A stretch of 64,000 nt of DNA, from positions 58,824 through 122,823 of the forward strand of contig JAYNZW010000003.1 in NCBI GenBank assembly GCA_038103905.1. The letters run 5' to 3'. The DNA is from CABYIR01 sp038103905. GTDB taxonomy: Bacteria; Pseudomonadota; Alphaproteobacteria; Pelagibacterales; AG-422-B15. The position numbers were made by a program, and so were the translations under genes. Under the pieces are notes generated by a model. The model was not told the origin of the DNA and searched no databases. It saw only the letters and a program-made list of their open reading frames with translations. This document shows positions 34,751 to 43,984 of the stretch, one piece after another (position 1 is the stretch's first letter; every line of letters begins with the position of its first letter).

Positions 34751-35062
34751 TTACTCAAAATAAAGTGTATATTCATTAATCTTGCCATAACCTAAAACAG
34801 ATCGAACATGTTCATCAAGCAAGTCCTCATTATTATGATTTGACTTTATAGAATTAATTTTAATTTCTAATAAACCATTTTCAGATTGAATGCTTACAAT
34901 TTGATTTTTTAAAGAGCTGATTTCATGATCAAGATACTTATGCGCTAAAAGGCCATTATTTCCATCAAAAATATTGATAAAAACATATAAAAATATGAAT
35001 GGGACTATAAAAAATAGGTAATATTTCGCAATTACACCTTTATAGAGTACAAGATTTTTCAT
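34751..35062 (-). CDS. ftsB: FtsB/DivIC-type cell division protein
   Basis: A 103-residue bitopic membrane protein. Residues 15-33 form the membrane helix (YLFFIVPFIFLYVFINIF), then a leucine-rich coiled coil of about residues 45-75 (LDHEISSLKNQIVSIQSENG), then a short periplasmic tail with the family VRSVLGYGK segment. FtsB links FtsL and FtsQ in the divisome. It lies between eno and lipA on the same strand, as in other Alphaproteobacteria except that the pdh genes are missing. Confidence 0.88.
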   Translation of the reverse strand: MKNLVLYKGVIAKYYLFFIVPFIFLYVFINIFDGNNGLLAHKYLDHEISSLKNQIVSIQSENGLLEIKINSIKSNHNNEDLLDEHVRSVLGYGKINEYTLYFE

Positions 35063-35144
35063 AAATACAGAGAATCATAATTATGATTCGTGTACAATTT
35101 TTAAAACATAGAAATGGTATAAAAATTTAAATTTGAGCTGTTTG

Positions 35145-35178
35145 GACTCTTTTTGTTCTTAAAAAGCTAAAAAAAGTC
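35145..35178 (-). terminator. Possible imperfect hairpin after eno
   Basis: GACTCTTTTT and AAAAAAAGTC (+ strand) can pair with one mismatch around a 14-nt loop, seven bases beyond the eno stop. There is no U-tract after it on the eno transcript, so terminator activity is doubtful. The rest of the 122-bp eno-ftsB interval (35063-35184) shows nothing recognisable. Confidence 0.2.
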
Positions 35179-35184
35179 TAAAAA

Positions 35185-36453
35185 TTAGAAAAATTTATTA
35201 TCTTTCATGGTTACTCTATCATCAATCATCTCTTCAATTCTTAATAATTGATTATATTTTGATATTCGTTCTGAACGAGACATAGAACCTGTCTTAATTT
35301 GGCCCGCATTAGTACCGACTGCTAAATCCGCAATAAAAGTATCCTCGGTTTCTCCTGATCTATGTGAGATTATTACCTCAAAATTATTTGCTTTAGCATG
35401 CTCAATACATTCAAGGGTTTCTGTTAATGATCCTATTTGATTTAATTTGATTAAAATTGCATTAGCAGCCTTTTTACTTATACCTTTTTTTAACCTTTCT
35501 AAGTTGGTTGTAAATAAATCATCACCTACTATTTGAACTTTATCCCCTAATAAATGAGTAAGCTTTGACCATGATGACCAATCATCTTCACCAAATGGAT
35601 CTTCAAGAGAAACGATTGGATATTTATCTACTAGCTTTGATAAGTACTTAATAAATTGATCAGTTGAAAATGGTTTATTTTCTGAGATAAGTTTATATTT
35701 ACCATTTTTATAGAATTCTGATGCTGCAATATCTAGAGCAATACAAAAATCTTTTTTAAGTTTATAACCAGATTTATTGATTGCTTCAGAAATTAGCTTT
35801 AAAGCTTCTTCTTCAGATTTTAAGTTAGGAGAAAATCCCCCTTCGTCTCCTACTGAAGTACTAAACTTTTTTTTATCTAAAATAACTTTTAAACTATGAA
35901 ATACTTCAGATGATTTACGTATTGCCTCACTAAACGTACTGTTATTTACGGGAACAATCATAAACTCTTGAAAAGAGAGATTGTTATTAGCATGAGCACC
36001 GCCATTAATAATATTAAGCATTGGTGTAGGCATTTTAAATTTTTTAGTACCTCCTAAGTATTTGAACAAAGGTATTTTTTGCGCATTTGATGCGGCAACA
36101 GCGCATGCTAAAGAAACACTTAATATTGAATTAGCGCCTATTCTTGATTTATTTTTCTTTCCATCAAGCTTTAATAATGTTTCATCTATTTTTATTTGAT
36201 TTGAAACATCAAAGCCGGTAATTGAATCAAATATTTCACCATTAACGTTCGAAACTGCCTTAATTACAGATTTACCGTGATATTTATTACCCTTGTCCCT
36301 GAGTTCATATGCCTCATGAGCTCCAGTTGATGCACCAGATGGGACAGCAGCTCTGCCTATTACACCATTGTTTGTAAATACATCTGTTTCAATCGTTGGG
36401 TTTCCTCTGCTATCAAAGATTTGCCTAGAAATAATATTTTGAATTTTATCCAT
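35185..36453 (-). CDS. eno: Enolase
   Basis: A 422-residue glycolytic enzyme converting 2-phosphoglycerate to PEP. It has SRQIFDSRGNPTIE near the N-terminus, GASTGAHEA, GDEGGFSPNL near residue 205, metal ligands in ALDIAASEF (Asp) and SLEDPFGEDDW (Glu), GDDLF near 315, the catalytic Lys in LIKLNQIG, and SHRSGETEDTF. It is 27 nt downstream of kdsA on the same strand. Confidence 0.97.
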   Translation of the reverse strand: MDKIQNIISRQIFDSRGNPTIETDVFTNNGVIGRAAVPSGASTGAHEAYELRDKGNKYHGKSVIKAVSNVNGEIFDSITGFDVSNQIKIDETLLKLDGKKNKSRIGANSILSVSLACAVAASNAQKIPLFKYLGGTKKFKMPTPMLNIINGGAHANNNLSFQEFMIVPVNNSTFSEAIRKSSEVFHSLKVILDKKKFSTSVGDEGGFSPNLKSEEEALKLISEAINKSGYKLKKDFCIALDIAASEFYKNGKYKLISENKPFSTDQFIKYLSKLVDKYPIVSLEDPFGEDDWSSWSKLTHLLGDKVQIVGDDLFTTNLERLKKGISKKAANAILIKLNQIGSLTETLECIEHAKANNFEVIISHRSGETEDTFIADLAVGTNAGQIKTGSMSRSERISKYNQLLRIEEMIDDRVTMKDNKFF

Positions 36454-36480
36454 TATTATTATTATATTTCAATAATTTAT

Positions 36481-37308
36481 TTAGTATTCTTTAACTATAT
36501 TGTCAATTTCCAAAAGTTTCATAATTAAACTTTTTAAATCTTTTATATTAACCATGTTTGGTCCATCAGATGGAGCTTCATCAGGATTATCATGAGTTTC
36601 CATGAATACGCCCGCAATACCAGTCGAAACAGCCGCTTTTGCTAAAGTGGGTACAAACCTTCTATCCCCTCCACTTTTATCTCCTCTTCCACCAGGAGAT
36701 TGAACCGAATGAGTAGCATCAAAAATAATTGGATACTTTAATTCTTCTTTCATAATATCTAACGATCTCATGTCTGAAATTAGGGTATTGTAGCCAAAGC
36801 TAGTACCACGTTCAGTAACTAAAATTTTTTGATTACCTGACTTTTCTATTTTTTTTACAACATTTTTCATATCCCAAGGTGCCAAAAATTGACCTTTTTT
36901 TACATTAATAATTATGTTTGTTTTTGCTGCGGCAATTAATAAATCTGTCTGTCGACATAAAAAAGCAGGTATCTGAAGGATATCTACATGTTTTGCCACA
37001 AGTTGACATTGTTCTTCTGTATGAACGTCTGTTAGTATTTTTATTTTATACTCACTTTTTAATTCCGAGAATATTTTTAATGATTCATCGATTCCAAGAC
37101 CTCTTACCCCGTCAACACTAGTCCTATTTGCTTTATCAAATGATGTTTTATAAACAAAATTTAAATTAAGTTTAGAATTTATATCCAAAAGACTTTCTAC
37201 CATTTTTTTTGCATGAGAATGAGATTCTAATACGCAAGGTCCAGCAATTAAGGAGAGCTTTTTATCATTTCCAAATACACCGTTATCTAATTGAATATTA
37301 TTTTGCAT
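36481..37308 (-). CDS. kdsA: 2-dehydro-3-deoxyphosphooctonate aldolase (KDO-8-P synthase)
   Basis: A 275-residue enzyme condensing PEP and arabinose-5-phosphate to KDO-8-phosphate for lipopolysaccharide. It has LIAGPCVLES near residue 20, KTSFDKANRTS near 54, TDVHTEEQC near 97, KKGQFLAPWDM near 135 and FDATHSVQSPGG near 196. The start overlaps the end of pyrG by 11 nt. Together with lpxA, lpxD and lpxI in this window it shows a KDO-lipid A outer membrane. Confidence 0.95.
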   Translation of the reverse strand: MQNNIQLDNGVFGNDKKLSLIAGPCVLESHSHAKKMVESLLDINSKLNLNFVYKTSFDKANRTSVDGVRGLGIDESLKIFSELKSEYKIKILTDVHTEEQCQLVAKHVDILQIPAFLCRQTDLLIAAAKTNIIINVKKGQFLAPWDMKNVVKKIEKSGNQKILVTERGTSFGYNTLISDMRSLDIMKEELKYPIIFDATHSVQSPGGRGDKSGGDRRFVPTLAKAAVSTGIAGVFMETHDNPDEAPSDGPNMVNIKDLKSLIMKLLEIDNIVKEY

Positions 37309-38935
37309 ATTTTATTTTTGATTGATCTACTGACGCTTTTATAAAAGATTTGAATAATGGGTGTGGATCAAATGGTTTTGACTTTAATTCTGGATGAAAT
37401 TGAACTCCTATAAACCATGGATGATCATTAATTTCAACTATTTCTGGCAATAATCCATCTGGAGAATGTCCGGAAAAATCAACACCCTTTGAATTTAATT
37501 CTTTTTCATAGTTTTTATTTACCTCATAACGATGACGATGTCGTTCACTAATATTTTCTGAACCATAAACTTCGAAGGCTTTTGAATTTTTTTTCAAAAT
37601 TGCTTGATACGCACCTAGCCTCATTGATCCACCCAAATCATCACTGGAAGATCTTTCTTCAACTGTATCGCCTTTTTTCCATTCAGTCATCAAACCAACA
37701 ATAGAATTATTACAATTTCCAAATTCACTTGAGCTAGCATCCTTTATACCTAATAAATTTCTTGCCATTTCAATTACAGCTAATTGCATTCCAAAGCAAA
37801 TTCCAAAGTATGGAATTTTATTTTCTCTTGCGTATTTAATTGCTAAGATTTTTCCTTCGGAACCTCTTTCACCAAATCCCCCTGGAACTAAAATTCCATC
37901 ACAATTTTCCAAATTCTCAAGCAAGTTTGTCTCATTAATCTCCTCTGACTCTATCCATTTGAGAGACACTCTCACATTATTAAAAATACCTCCATGACTT
38001 AAAGCTTCATTTAGTGACTTATATGCATCAGCTAGACCTGTATATTTACCTACGACACCAATTGTTACTTCGCCTTCAGGTTCTAATATGCATTCAGCTA
38101 TTTTTGACCACATTGCTAAATCAACATTGTTTTTATAGCCAAGTTTGAAATAATCTAAAACTTGTATATCTAGACCTTCATTTTTAAGATTTATTGGGAC
38201 CTTATATATAGTATTTGCATTTAAAGCCTGAATTACATTTTTGGGCTCAACGTTGCAAAACAAACCAATTTTTTTTCTCTCGTCTTCAGGTATTTCTCTG
38301 TCAGCCCTGCATAAAAGAATATTGGGCTGAATACCTAAACTTCTTAATTCTTTTACTGAATGTTGAGTAGGTTTAGTTTTTAATTCGCCAGAACTTGAAA
38401 TAAATGGAACTAATGTAACATGTATGAACATTGATGTTTCATAGCCATTATCATTTCTAAACTGTCTTATGGCTTCGATAAATGGAAGGCTTTCAATATC
38501 ACCTATTGTACCCCCTATTTCACAAATTATAAAATCCTCGTCTGTAATATCATTTGAGATAAATTTTTTTATTTCATTTGTTACATGTGGAATAACTTGA
38601 ACTGTTGCGCCAAGATATTCTCCTTTTCTTTCTTTGTTAATTATCTTTTGATAAACTCTCCCAGAAGTTATATTGTCTGACTGTTTAGAAGTTACGCCTG
38701 TAAAGCGCTCATAATGCCCTAAATCTAGATCTGTTTCAGCTCCGTCATCAGTAACAAAAACCTCTCCATGTTGATATGGACTCATTGTGCCTGGATCGAC
38801 ATTCAAATAAGGGTCCAGTTTTCTAATTCTTACTTTGTATCCATGATGCTGTAACAAAGAAGCGAGAGAAGCTGAAGCTAAACCTTTACCTAATGATGAA
38901 ACCACGCCGCCAGTAACAAATATAAATCGCGCCAT
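37298..38935 (-). CDS. pyrG: CTP synthase
   Basis: A 545-residue glutamine amidotransferase making CTP from UTP. The synthase domain has FVTGGVVSSLGKGLASASL at residue 5, KLDPYLNVDPGTMSPYQHGE and EIGGTIGDIESLPF. The class I glutaminase domain begins near residue 290, with the catalytic Cys in PYFGICFGMQLAVIE and the His/Glu in GVQFHPELKSKP. It is 43 nt downstream of secG. Confidence 0.97.
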   Translation of the reverse strand: MARFIFVTGGVVSSLGKGLASASLASLLQHHGYKVRIRKLDPYLNVDPGTMSPYQHGEVFVTDDGAETDLDLGHYERFTGVTSKQSDNITSGRVYQKIINKERKGEYLGATVQVIPHVTNEIKKFISNDITDEDFIICEIGGTIGDIESLPFIEAIRQFRNDNGYETSMFIHVTLVPFISSSGELKTKPTQHSVKELRSLGIQPNILLCRADREIPEDERKKIGLFCNVEPKNVIQALNANTIYKVPINLKNEGLDIQVLDYFKLGYKNNVDLAMWSKIAECILEPEGEVTIGVVGKYTGLADAYKSLNEALSHGGIFNNVRVSLKWIESEEINETNLLENLENCDGILVPGGFGERGSEGKILAIKYARENKIPYFGICFGMQLAVIEMARNLLGIKDASSSEFGNCNNSIVGLMTEWKKGDTVEERSSSDDLGGSMRLGAYQAILKKNSKAFEVYGSENISERHRHRYEVNKNYEKELNSKGVDFSGHSPDGLLPEIVEINDHPWFIGVQFHPELKSKPFDPHPLFKSFIKASVDQSKIKYAK

Positions 38936-38978
38936 GGACCTATTTTATATTCTATTCTAATAGAAATATCAAAAGATA

Positions 38979-39284
38979 TTAATCTAATTGCGGAAGCTCA
39001 GGTAAATCCTCAATATCTAGTTCAATTGACGGCTCTTCGTCGTCCATAATTGAAACATTATCAGACGATCTAATACTAACAATTGTCAAAGCTATACTCG
39101 TTATAATGAATAGTGAGGCGATTAAGGCGGTTGATCGCGTTAAAAGATCAGCACTACCTCTCGGTGACATTCCATCAGAACCACCACCAATACCTAAAGC
39201 CCCACCTTCGGCACGTTGAATTAAAACTATACCAATTAATAAAATGGCAAGTATAGCATGTATAATAAGAAGAATATTTTCCAT
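38979..39284 (-). CDS. secG: Preprotein translocase subunit SecG
   Basis: A 101-residue two-helix subunit of SecYEG. Helix 1 is residues 3-21, followed by VLIQRAEGGALGIGGG, the Arg-containing loop RGSADLLTRSTALIA and helix 2 at about 52-72. A very acidic C-terminal tail of about 25 residues (DDEEPSIELDIEDLPEL) is longer than in E. coli. It lies 23 nt downstream of tpiA. Confidence 0.92.
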   Translation of the reverse strand: MENILLIIHAILAILLIGIVLIQRAEGGALGIGGGSDGMSPRGSADLLTRSTALIASLFIITSIALTIVSIRSSDNVSIMDDEEPSIELDIEDLPELPQLD

Positions 39285-39307
39285 ATGAACCCTATATAGG
39301 ATTTTGA

Positions 39308-40042
39308 TTAAGAATCAATAATTTTACAAAATTCTCTTGCATCAAGTGATGCGCCTCCAACTAATGCTCCATCAACGTTTTTGAGAGATAGAATGTCATT
39401 TGCATTTTTTGAATTAACTGAGCCACCATACAATATAGACACTTTTTCAGAATTTTTTCCTACATATTTTTTTAATAAAGAACGAATATTTAAATGGATT
39501 TTTTCAATTTCGTTTGCAGTGGGAGTTAATCCTGTTCCAATGGCCCAAACAGGCTCATAAGCAATAATTATTTCATTGAATGAAAAATTTTTTGGCAGAG
39601 ATTTCAATTGGCTTTGTAGTATTGTATTTCTTTTTTTAATTTCATTACGTTTTTCACCAATACAAAAAATTACTTTTAACTTATTATTTAAAGCATTTAA
39701 GATCTTCTCATTTAATTCATCAATACCCTCTTTTTGATACATTCTTCTTTCAGAATGACCAATTATAACAAACTTTGCTTTAACATCTTTAATCATAGAT
39801 GAACTAATCTCACCTGTGTAAGCGCCATTTTCAAACCTATGAATATTTTGAGCTCCAAAAGTTAGGTTTACTGATTTGAGGGCTGAAAAAATACCGATTA
39901 GCGTAAAAGGTGGGCAAATAACCACTTTAGGCTTATTTCTTTTTTTCTTTGCTAAGTGTTTATTTATGCTTTTTAAAAGTGATACAGAGGCAGAATTTCC
40001 ATTCATTTTCCAGTTTGCTATTACGTATTTTACTCTTTTCAT
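39308..40042 (-). CDS. tpiA: Triosephosphate isomerase
   Basis: A 244-residue TIM barrel interconverting DHAP and glyceraldehyde-3-phosphate. Catalytic residues are visible: Lys in ANWKMNGN at residue 12, His in IIGHSERR near 93, Glu in AYEPVWAIGTG near 161, and the phosphate loops LYGGSVNSKNA and VDGALVGGASLD. It is divergent from ppiD across 62 bp, which must hold promoters for both directions. With eno it represents glycolysis here. Confidence 0.96.
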   Translation of the reverse strand: MKRVKYVIANWKMNGNSASVSLLKSINKHLAKKKRNKPKVVICPPFTLIGIFSALKSVNLTFGAQNIHRFENGAYTGEISSSMIKDVKAKFVIIGHSERRMYQKEGIDELNEKILNALNNKLKVIFCIGEKRNEIKKRNTILQSQLKSLPKNFSFNEIIIAYEPVWAIGTGLTPTANEIEKIHLNIRSLLKKYVGKNSEKVSILYGGSVNSKNANDILSLKNVDGALVGGASLDAREFCKIIDS

Positions 40043-40104
40043 TGAAAATTTATCCTTTATAAAAACTCTTTATAACATAGTTCAACACAAATTAATTATT
40101 TAAA

Positions 40105-41946
40105 ATGCTAGATATTATAAGAAATTTAGTTGCATCAATTTTTGGTAAAATTCTTTTAGGTATTATGGTGCTAAGTTTTGCTTTATGGGGAGTTGGAGAT
40201 TTATTGAACTCTGGAAACTCGCAACTTGCTGCCAAAGTAGAAGATGAAAAAATAACTCTCGATGAATTTTATTATGAATTTCAAAGATCAATTGATGATT
40301 TTAATAGAAAAATAGACAAAAGAATTTCATTAGCAGAAGCATATCAAGAAAATATACATACTCTTGTAGTAAATGAAATGGTTTACGATCATATGATAGA
40401 AGTATATTCCAAAAAAAATAATATTTTTGTAAACAATGATATTTTAAAAAAAATAATCAAATCAATGCCTCAATTTCAAAATGAGGATGGCTCTTTTAAT
40501 AAGACTATTTATGAGTACTCAATACAAGATACTTTCCCTTCAGAGAAAGTTTTTTTAGATGAGGTAAGGAATCTATATTTAAGGGGACATCTGTTTGACT
40601 TATTTAATTCATCTATTACCCTTAACAAAAATATTCATAATCTCATCTTAAATTACGAAACAGAGACAAGAGATTTTGAGTATTTTACAATTAACAATAT
40701 TCCGTTTGATAAACCCTCTTTAGATGAAAAAGAATTATTTGATTTTTATAACGATAATAAAAAAGATTTCAAAATATCAAGATCAGTAACACTTGACCTT
40801 CTGCAAATTAATTATAAAGACTTTGCAAATGAAATAGAAATTGATGAAACTATTCTAAAAGAAAATTATATAAATAATATATCATCTTACACAGATGAAG
40901 AAACAAGGAATATAGAATTCGCAAGATTTGAAAACTTATTAGATGCTAACAATTTCAGAGATATACTTTTAAAATCATCTACTGCGGACTTAACTAAGTA
41001 TAATGATAAAAATAAAATATCATTTAATAAAATTGAAAATCTTAAGATTGGCGACTTTAATAAGAATCTATCAGATAAAATTTTTAATATGGCAGCCAAT
41101 GAAATATCAGATGCTATAGATGCTGATGAGCTAGGGTTTTATGTTGTTAGGGTCAATTCAATTAAAGAAGAGCAAATAACTTCTTTTGAAGATGTATCAA
41201 ATGAAATTAAAGATAAGTTGGTTCAAGATGAAGCGTATGAAATATTTGACGAAACAGTAAATCTAGCTGATGAGCTACTCATATCTGGCTACGATCTAGA
41301 TGAAATTTCAGACGAAATTAATGTAAAAATCACAAGAAATATTAATTTTAATGAGATCTCAAAATCAATCGAAAGCACTGAATTCCTTGTCACTATAAAT
41401 AGTGAAGAAATAGGCTATCAATCAGAAATCTTATTGAATGATGACAATGCAATAATTGTTAAAATAGTTAATGTTGTTGATGCCTATATACCTGATTTTG
41501 AAGATGTTGTTGAAGATATCGAATTAAGATTAATTAATTTGAAAAAAAACGAATTTTTAGGCGATATGCTATCTACCATCGCTCTAGAAATCAAACCTGA
41601 TGGAGCTGATGGATTTTATAGATATGCAGATACGAATGGAGCTCAACTAAATAGAGTAAAATCTGTAAAAAGAAGCTTACCTTCTAATGAAATTGATCCA
41701 GAAACTCAGAGGGAATTATTTAAAATTGAAAAAAACAATATTCTGATGTTTGAAAATGATGGCAATTATGGAATATTACTTTTAACTAATATTGAAAAAG
41801 AAAATGAAGATGAAAAGTTTATTTCTCAAGTTAAAGAAAATATAGATAACAACTTTGAATCTTCTGTTTTGAAGATTCTCGAAAAAGAAATTATTGATAA
41901 CATTGAATATCAAATCTTCACACAAAATATTAATAATATCTTCTAG
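40105..41946 (+). CDS. ppiD: PpiD-like SurA_N/parvulin membrane-anchored chaperone
   Basis: A 613-residue protein. One N-terminal membrane helix (GKILLGIMVLSFALWGVGD, about residues 14-32) is followed by a SurA_N domain (VEDEKITLDEFYYEFQ) and a long acidic helical region with a degenerate parvulin-like part around residues 205-370. PpiD assists folding of outer-membrane proteins exiting SecYEG. Parvulin active-site residues are not obvious, so isomerase activity is uncertain. It heads the trp-lexA-gltA run; its stop TAG overlaps a GTG two codons upstream of trpE Met. Confidence 0.85.
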   Translation: MLDIIRNLVASIFGKILLGIMVLSFALWGVGDLLNSGNSQLAAKVEDEKITLDEFYYEFQRSIDDFNRKIDKRISLAEAYQENIHTLVVNEMVYDHMIEVYSKKNNIFVNNDILKKIIKSMPQFQNEDGSFNKTIYEYSIQDTFPSEKVFLDEVRNLYLRGHLFDLFNSSITLNKNIHNLILNYETETRDFEYFTINNIPFDKPSLDEKELFDFYNDNKKDFKISRSVTLDLLQINYKDFANEIEIDETILKENYINNISSYTDEETRNIEFARFENLLDANNFRDILLKSSTADLTKYNDKNKISFNKIENLKIGDFNKNLSDKIFNMAANEISDAIDADELGFYVVRVNSIKEEQITSFEDVSNEIKDKLVQDEAYEIFDETVNLADELLISGYDLDEISDEINVKITRNINFNEISKSIESTEFLVTINSEEIGYQSEILLNDDNAIIVKIVNVVDAYIPDFEDVVEDIELRLINLKKNEFLGDMLSTIALEIKPDGADGFYRYADTNGAQLNRVKSVKRSLPSNEIDPETQRELFKIEKNNILMFENDGNYGILLLTNIEKENEDEKFISQVKENIDNNFESSVLKILEKEIIDNIEYQIFTQNINNIF

Positions 41947-41948
41947 TG

Positions 41949-43412
41949 ATGATTTCACATTCAAAGGATCAATTTATTAAAGATCTTAATAAAAAAGAAA
42001 ATTTTATCATCTTTAAAAGATTTTCAATTTCACAGATTGATCCAACACAATTTTTTATTGAATACACTAAGAATAAAAAATACGGCTTTTTATTTGAGTC
42101 TGTTGAAAGAGAAGTAATAAGAGGCAGATACACAATCTGTGGTCATACTCCACAAATTATTATTAAAGATAAAGATAAAGTATTAAATATAAGATCATAT
42201 AAAATTAATAAAAAAATTAATAATAAAAATCCTCTAACTGGAATAAATGAATTAATCAAAAGTCTTAAATTTAATAATTCAAATAAATTACCCTCAATGT
42301 GCTCAGCTTTCTATGGGTATTTTGGCTATGTAGAGAACATTTCTATAAAGAAAAAAAAAGATGATCTAAAACTTCCTAACTCAATATTATTTCTACCAAA
42401 ATTTATAATCGTTTTTGATAACAAAGAATTAAAAATTACGATTTCATCTCCTGTAATTTCAAGAGAGGCTAAGATAAGTGATTACGAGCTGATAAAAAAA
42501 GAATTTTCAAAAATAGAAAAAAATATCTTTAAAAAGATGCCCACAGAAAAAATTAATCTAAATTTAAGAAAAAAACTTCACCCTAAATCTAATATATCAA
42601 AAAGTAGATTTGTTGAAAATATCAAGAAAGCTAAAGAGTACATAAAAAATGGCGATATTTTTCAAGTTGTACTTGGACAAAGATTTAAAGTTCATTTTAA
42701 AAAAAAGGCTGTGTCTTTATATAAAATATTAAGGGTCACCAACCCCTCACCTTTTATGTTTTTCTTTAACTTTCCTTCATTTAATATTGTTGGATCAAGT
42801 CCTGAGATTCTTGTAAGAGTTCAAAATAGTAAAATTACAATTAGACCGATTGCTGGCACAAGACCAAGAGGAAAGAACAAACAAATTGATAAGAATTATG
42901 AAAAAGAGCTTCTTAATGATCAAAAAGAGCTTTCAGAACATCTAATGTTATTAGATTTAGGTAGAAATGATGTTGGAAAAGTTTCAAAAAAATCATCAGT
43001 AAAAGTGACCTCTAGTTTTTTTATAGAGCGCTACTCGCATGTAATGCATATCGTGTCAAATGTAGAGGGGTTTTTAAGAAATGGGATATCATCTATTCAG
43101 GCTCTTATGTCCGGTTTTCCAGCTGGAACAGTATCTGGAGCTCCAAAAATAAGAGCAATGCAAATCATTGACGAACTTGAACAAACAAAGCGTGGGGTTT
43201 ATGCAGGAGGAATAGGATATTTATCTACAAATAATAATATGGACACGTGCATTGCATTAAGGACATGCGTTATTAAAAATCAAAAATTATATGTTCAATC
43301 AGGAGGGGGAATTGTTTACGATAGTAACCCTCAAGCTGAATATGAGGAATCTGTTAATAAAGCAAAAGCCATAATTAATGCTGCAGAAATTTCACTTGGA
43401 AATAATATATGA
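41949..43412 (+). CDS. trpE: Anthranilate synthase component I
   Basis: A 487-residue chorismate-utilising enzyme. It has the feedback-site region LLFES-like FLFESVEREVIRGRYT near residue 50, KNGDIFQVVLGQR near 232, SPEILVRV, PIAGTRPRGKN near 298, LDLGRNDVGKVS and FPAGTVSGAPKIRA near 393. ATG 41949 is preferred, though GTG 41946 is possible. It overlaps trpG by 4 nt. No leader peptide or attenuator is present because the gene follows ppiD without space. Confidence 0.95.
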   Translation: MISHSKDQFIKDLNKKENFIIFKRFSISQIDPTQFFIEYTKNKKYGFLFESVEREVIRGRYTICGHTPQIIIKDKDKVLNIRSYKINKKINNKNPLTGINELIKSLKFNNSNKLPSMCSAFYGYFGYVENISIKKKKDDLKLPNSILFLPKFIIVFDNKELKITISSPVISREAKISDYELIKKEFSKIEKNIFKKMPTEKINLNLRKKLHPKSNISKSRFVENIKKAKEYIKNGDIFQVVLGQRFKVHFKKKAVSLYKILRVTNPSPFMFFFNFPSFNIVGSSPEILVRVQNSKITIRPIAGTRPRGKNKQIDKNYEKELLNDQKELSEHLMLLDLGRNDVGKVSKKSSVKVTSSFFIERYSHVMHIVSNVEGFLRNGISSIQALMSGFPAGTVSGAPKIRAMQIIDELEQTKRGVYAGGIGYLSTNNNMDTCIALRTCVIKNQKLYVQSGGGIVYDSNPQAEYEESVNKAKAIINAAEISLGNNI

Positions 43413-43984
43413 TTTTAATTATAGATAATTACGACAGTTTTACGTTTAATCTTGTTCACTATGTTGAAGAGCATGGATACAAAACAAATGTATTCAGAAA
43501 TGATGAAATTTCACTTAATAAGATAAAACAATTAAAGCCAAAAAAAATAATAATTTCACCTGGTCCATGCACACCTAATGAAGCTGGTATCTGTTTATCC
43601 TTAATTAAAAAATTTTATAAAGAGATACCCATATTAGGTGTTTGTCTTGGTCACCAATCAATTGGACAATCTTTTCAAGGAAAAATTGTTAAAGCTAAAA
43701 AAATAATGCATGGGAAAACTTCTATCATTAACAATTTGGGATCAAAAATTTTTAAGGGGTTACCAAAGACATTTACAGCAACTCGATATCACAGTCTCAT
43801 TATTAAAAACAAAACTATTAGCAATGACTTTAAAATAATTGCAACAACTAAAGATAATAATGATGAAGTGATAATGGGCATAGAACATAAAAACTATCCT
43901 TGTTTCGGTGTTCAATTTCATCCTGAGAGTATTGCTTCTCATCCTTATGGTAAAAAAATTGTAAAAAACTTTTTGATAATTTAA
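43409..43984 (+). CDS. trpG: Anthranilate synthase component II (glutamine amidotransferase)
   Basis: A 191-residue class I glutaminase that supplies ammonia to TrpE. It has IDNYDSFTFNLVHYV at residue 5, SPGPCTPNEAG near 49, the nucleophile Cys in GVCLGHQSIGQ near 78, and the His/Glu pair in GVQFHPESIAS near 168. It overlaps trpE by 4 nt and trpD by one base (TAATG). Confidence 0.95.
   Translation: MILIIDNYDSFTFNLVHYVEEHGYKTNVFRNDEISLNKIKQLKPKKIIISPGPCTPNEAGICLSLIKKFYKEIPILGVCLGHQSIGQSFQGKIVKAKKIMHGKTSIINNLGSKIFKGLPKTFTATRYHSLIIKNKTISNDFKIIATTKDNNDEVIMGIEHKNYPCFGVQFHPESIASHPYGKKIVKNFLII

Noticed and set aside
41930..41960. Search for a trp leader peptide or attenuator before trpE
   Set aside because: trpE follows ppiD with no intergenic space, so there is no leader region.
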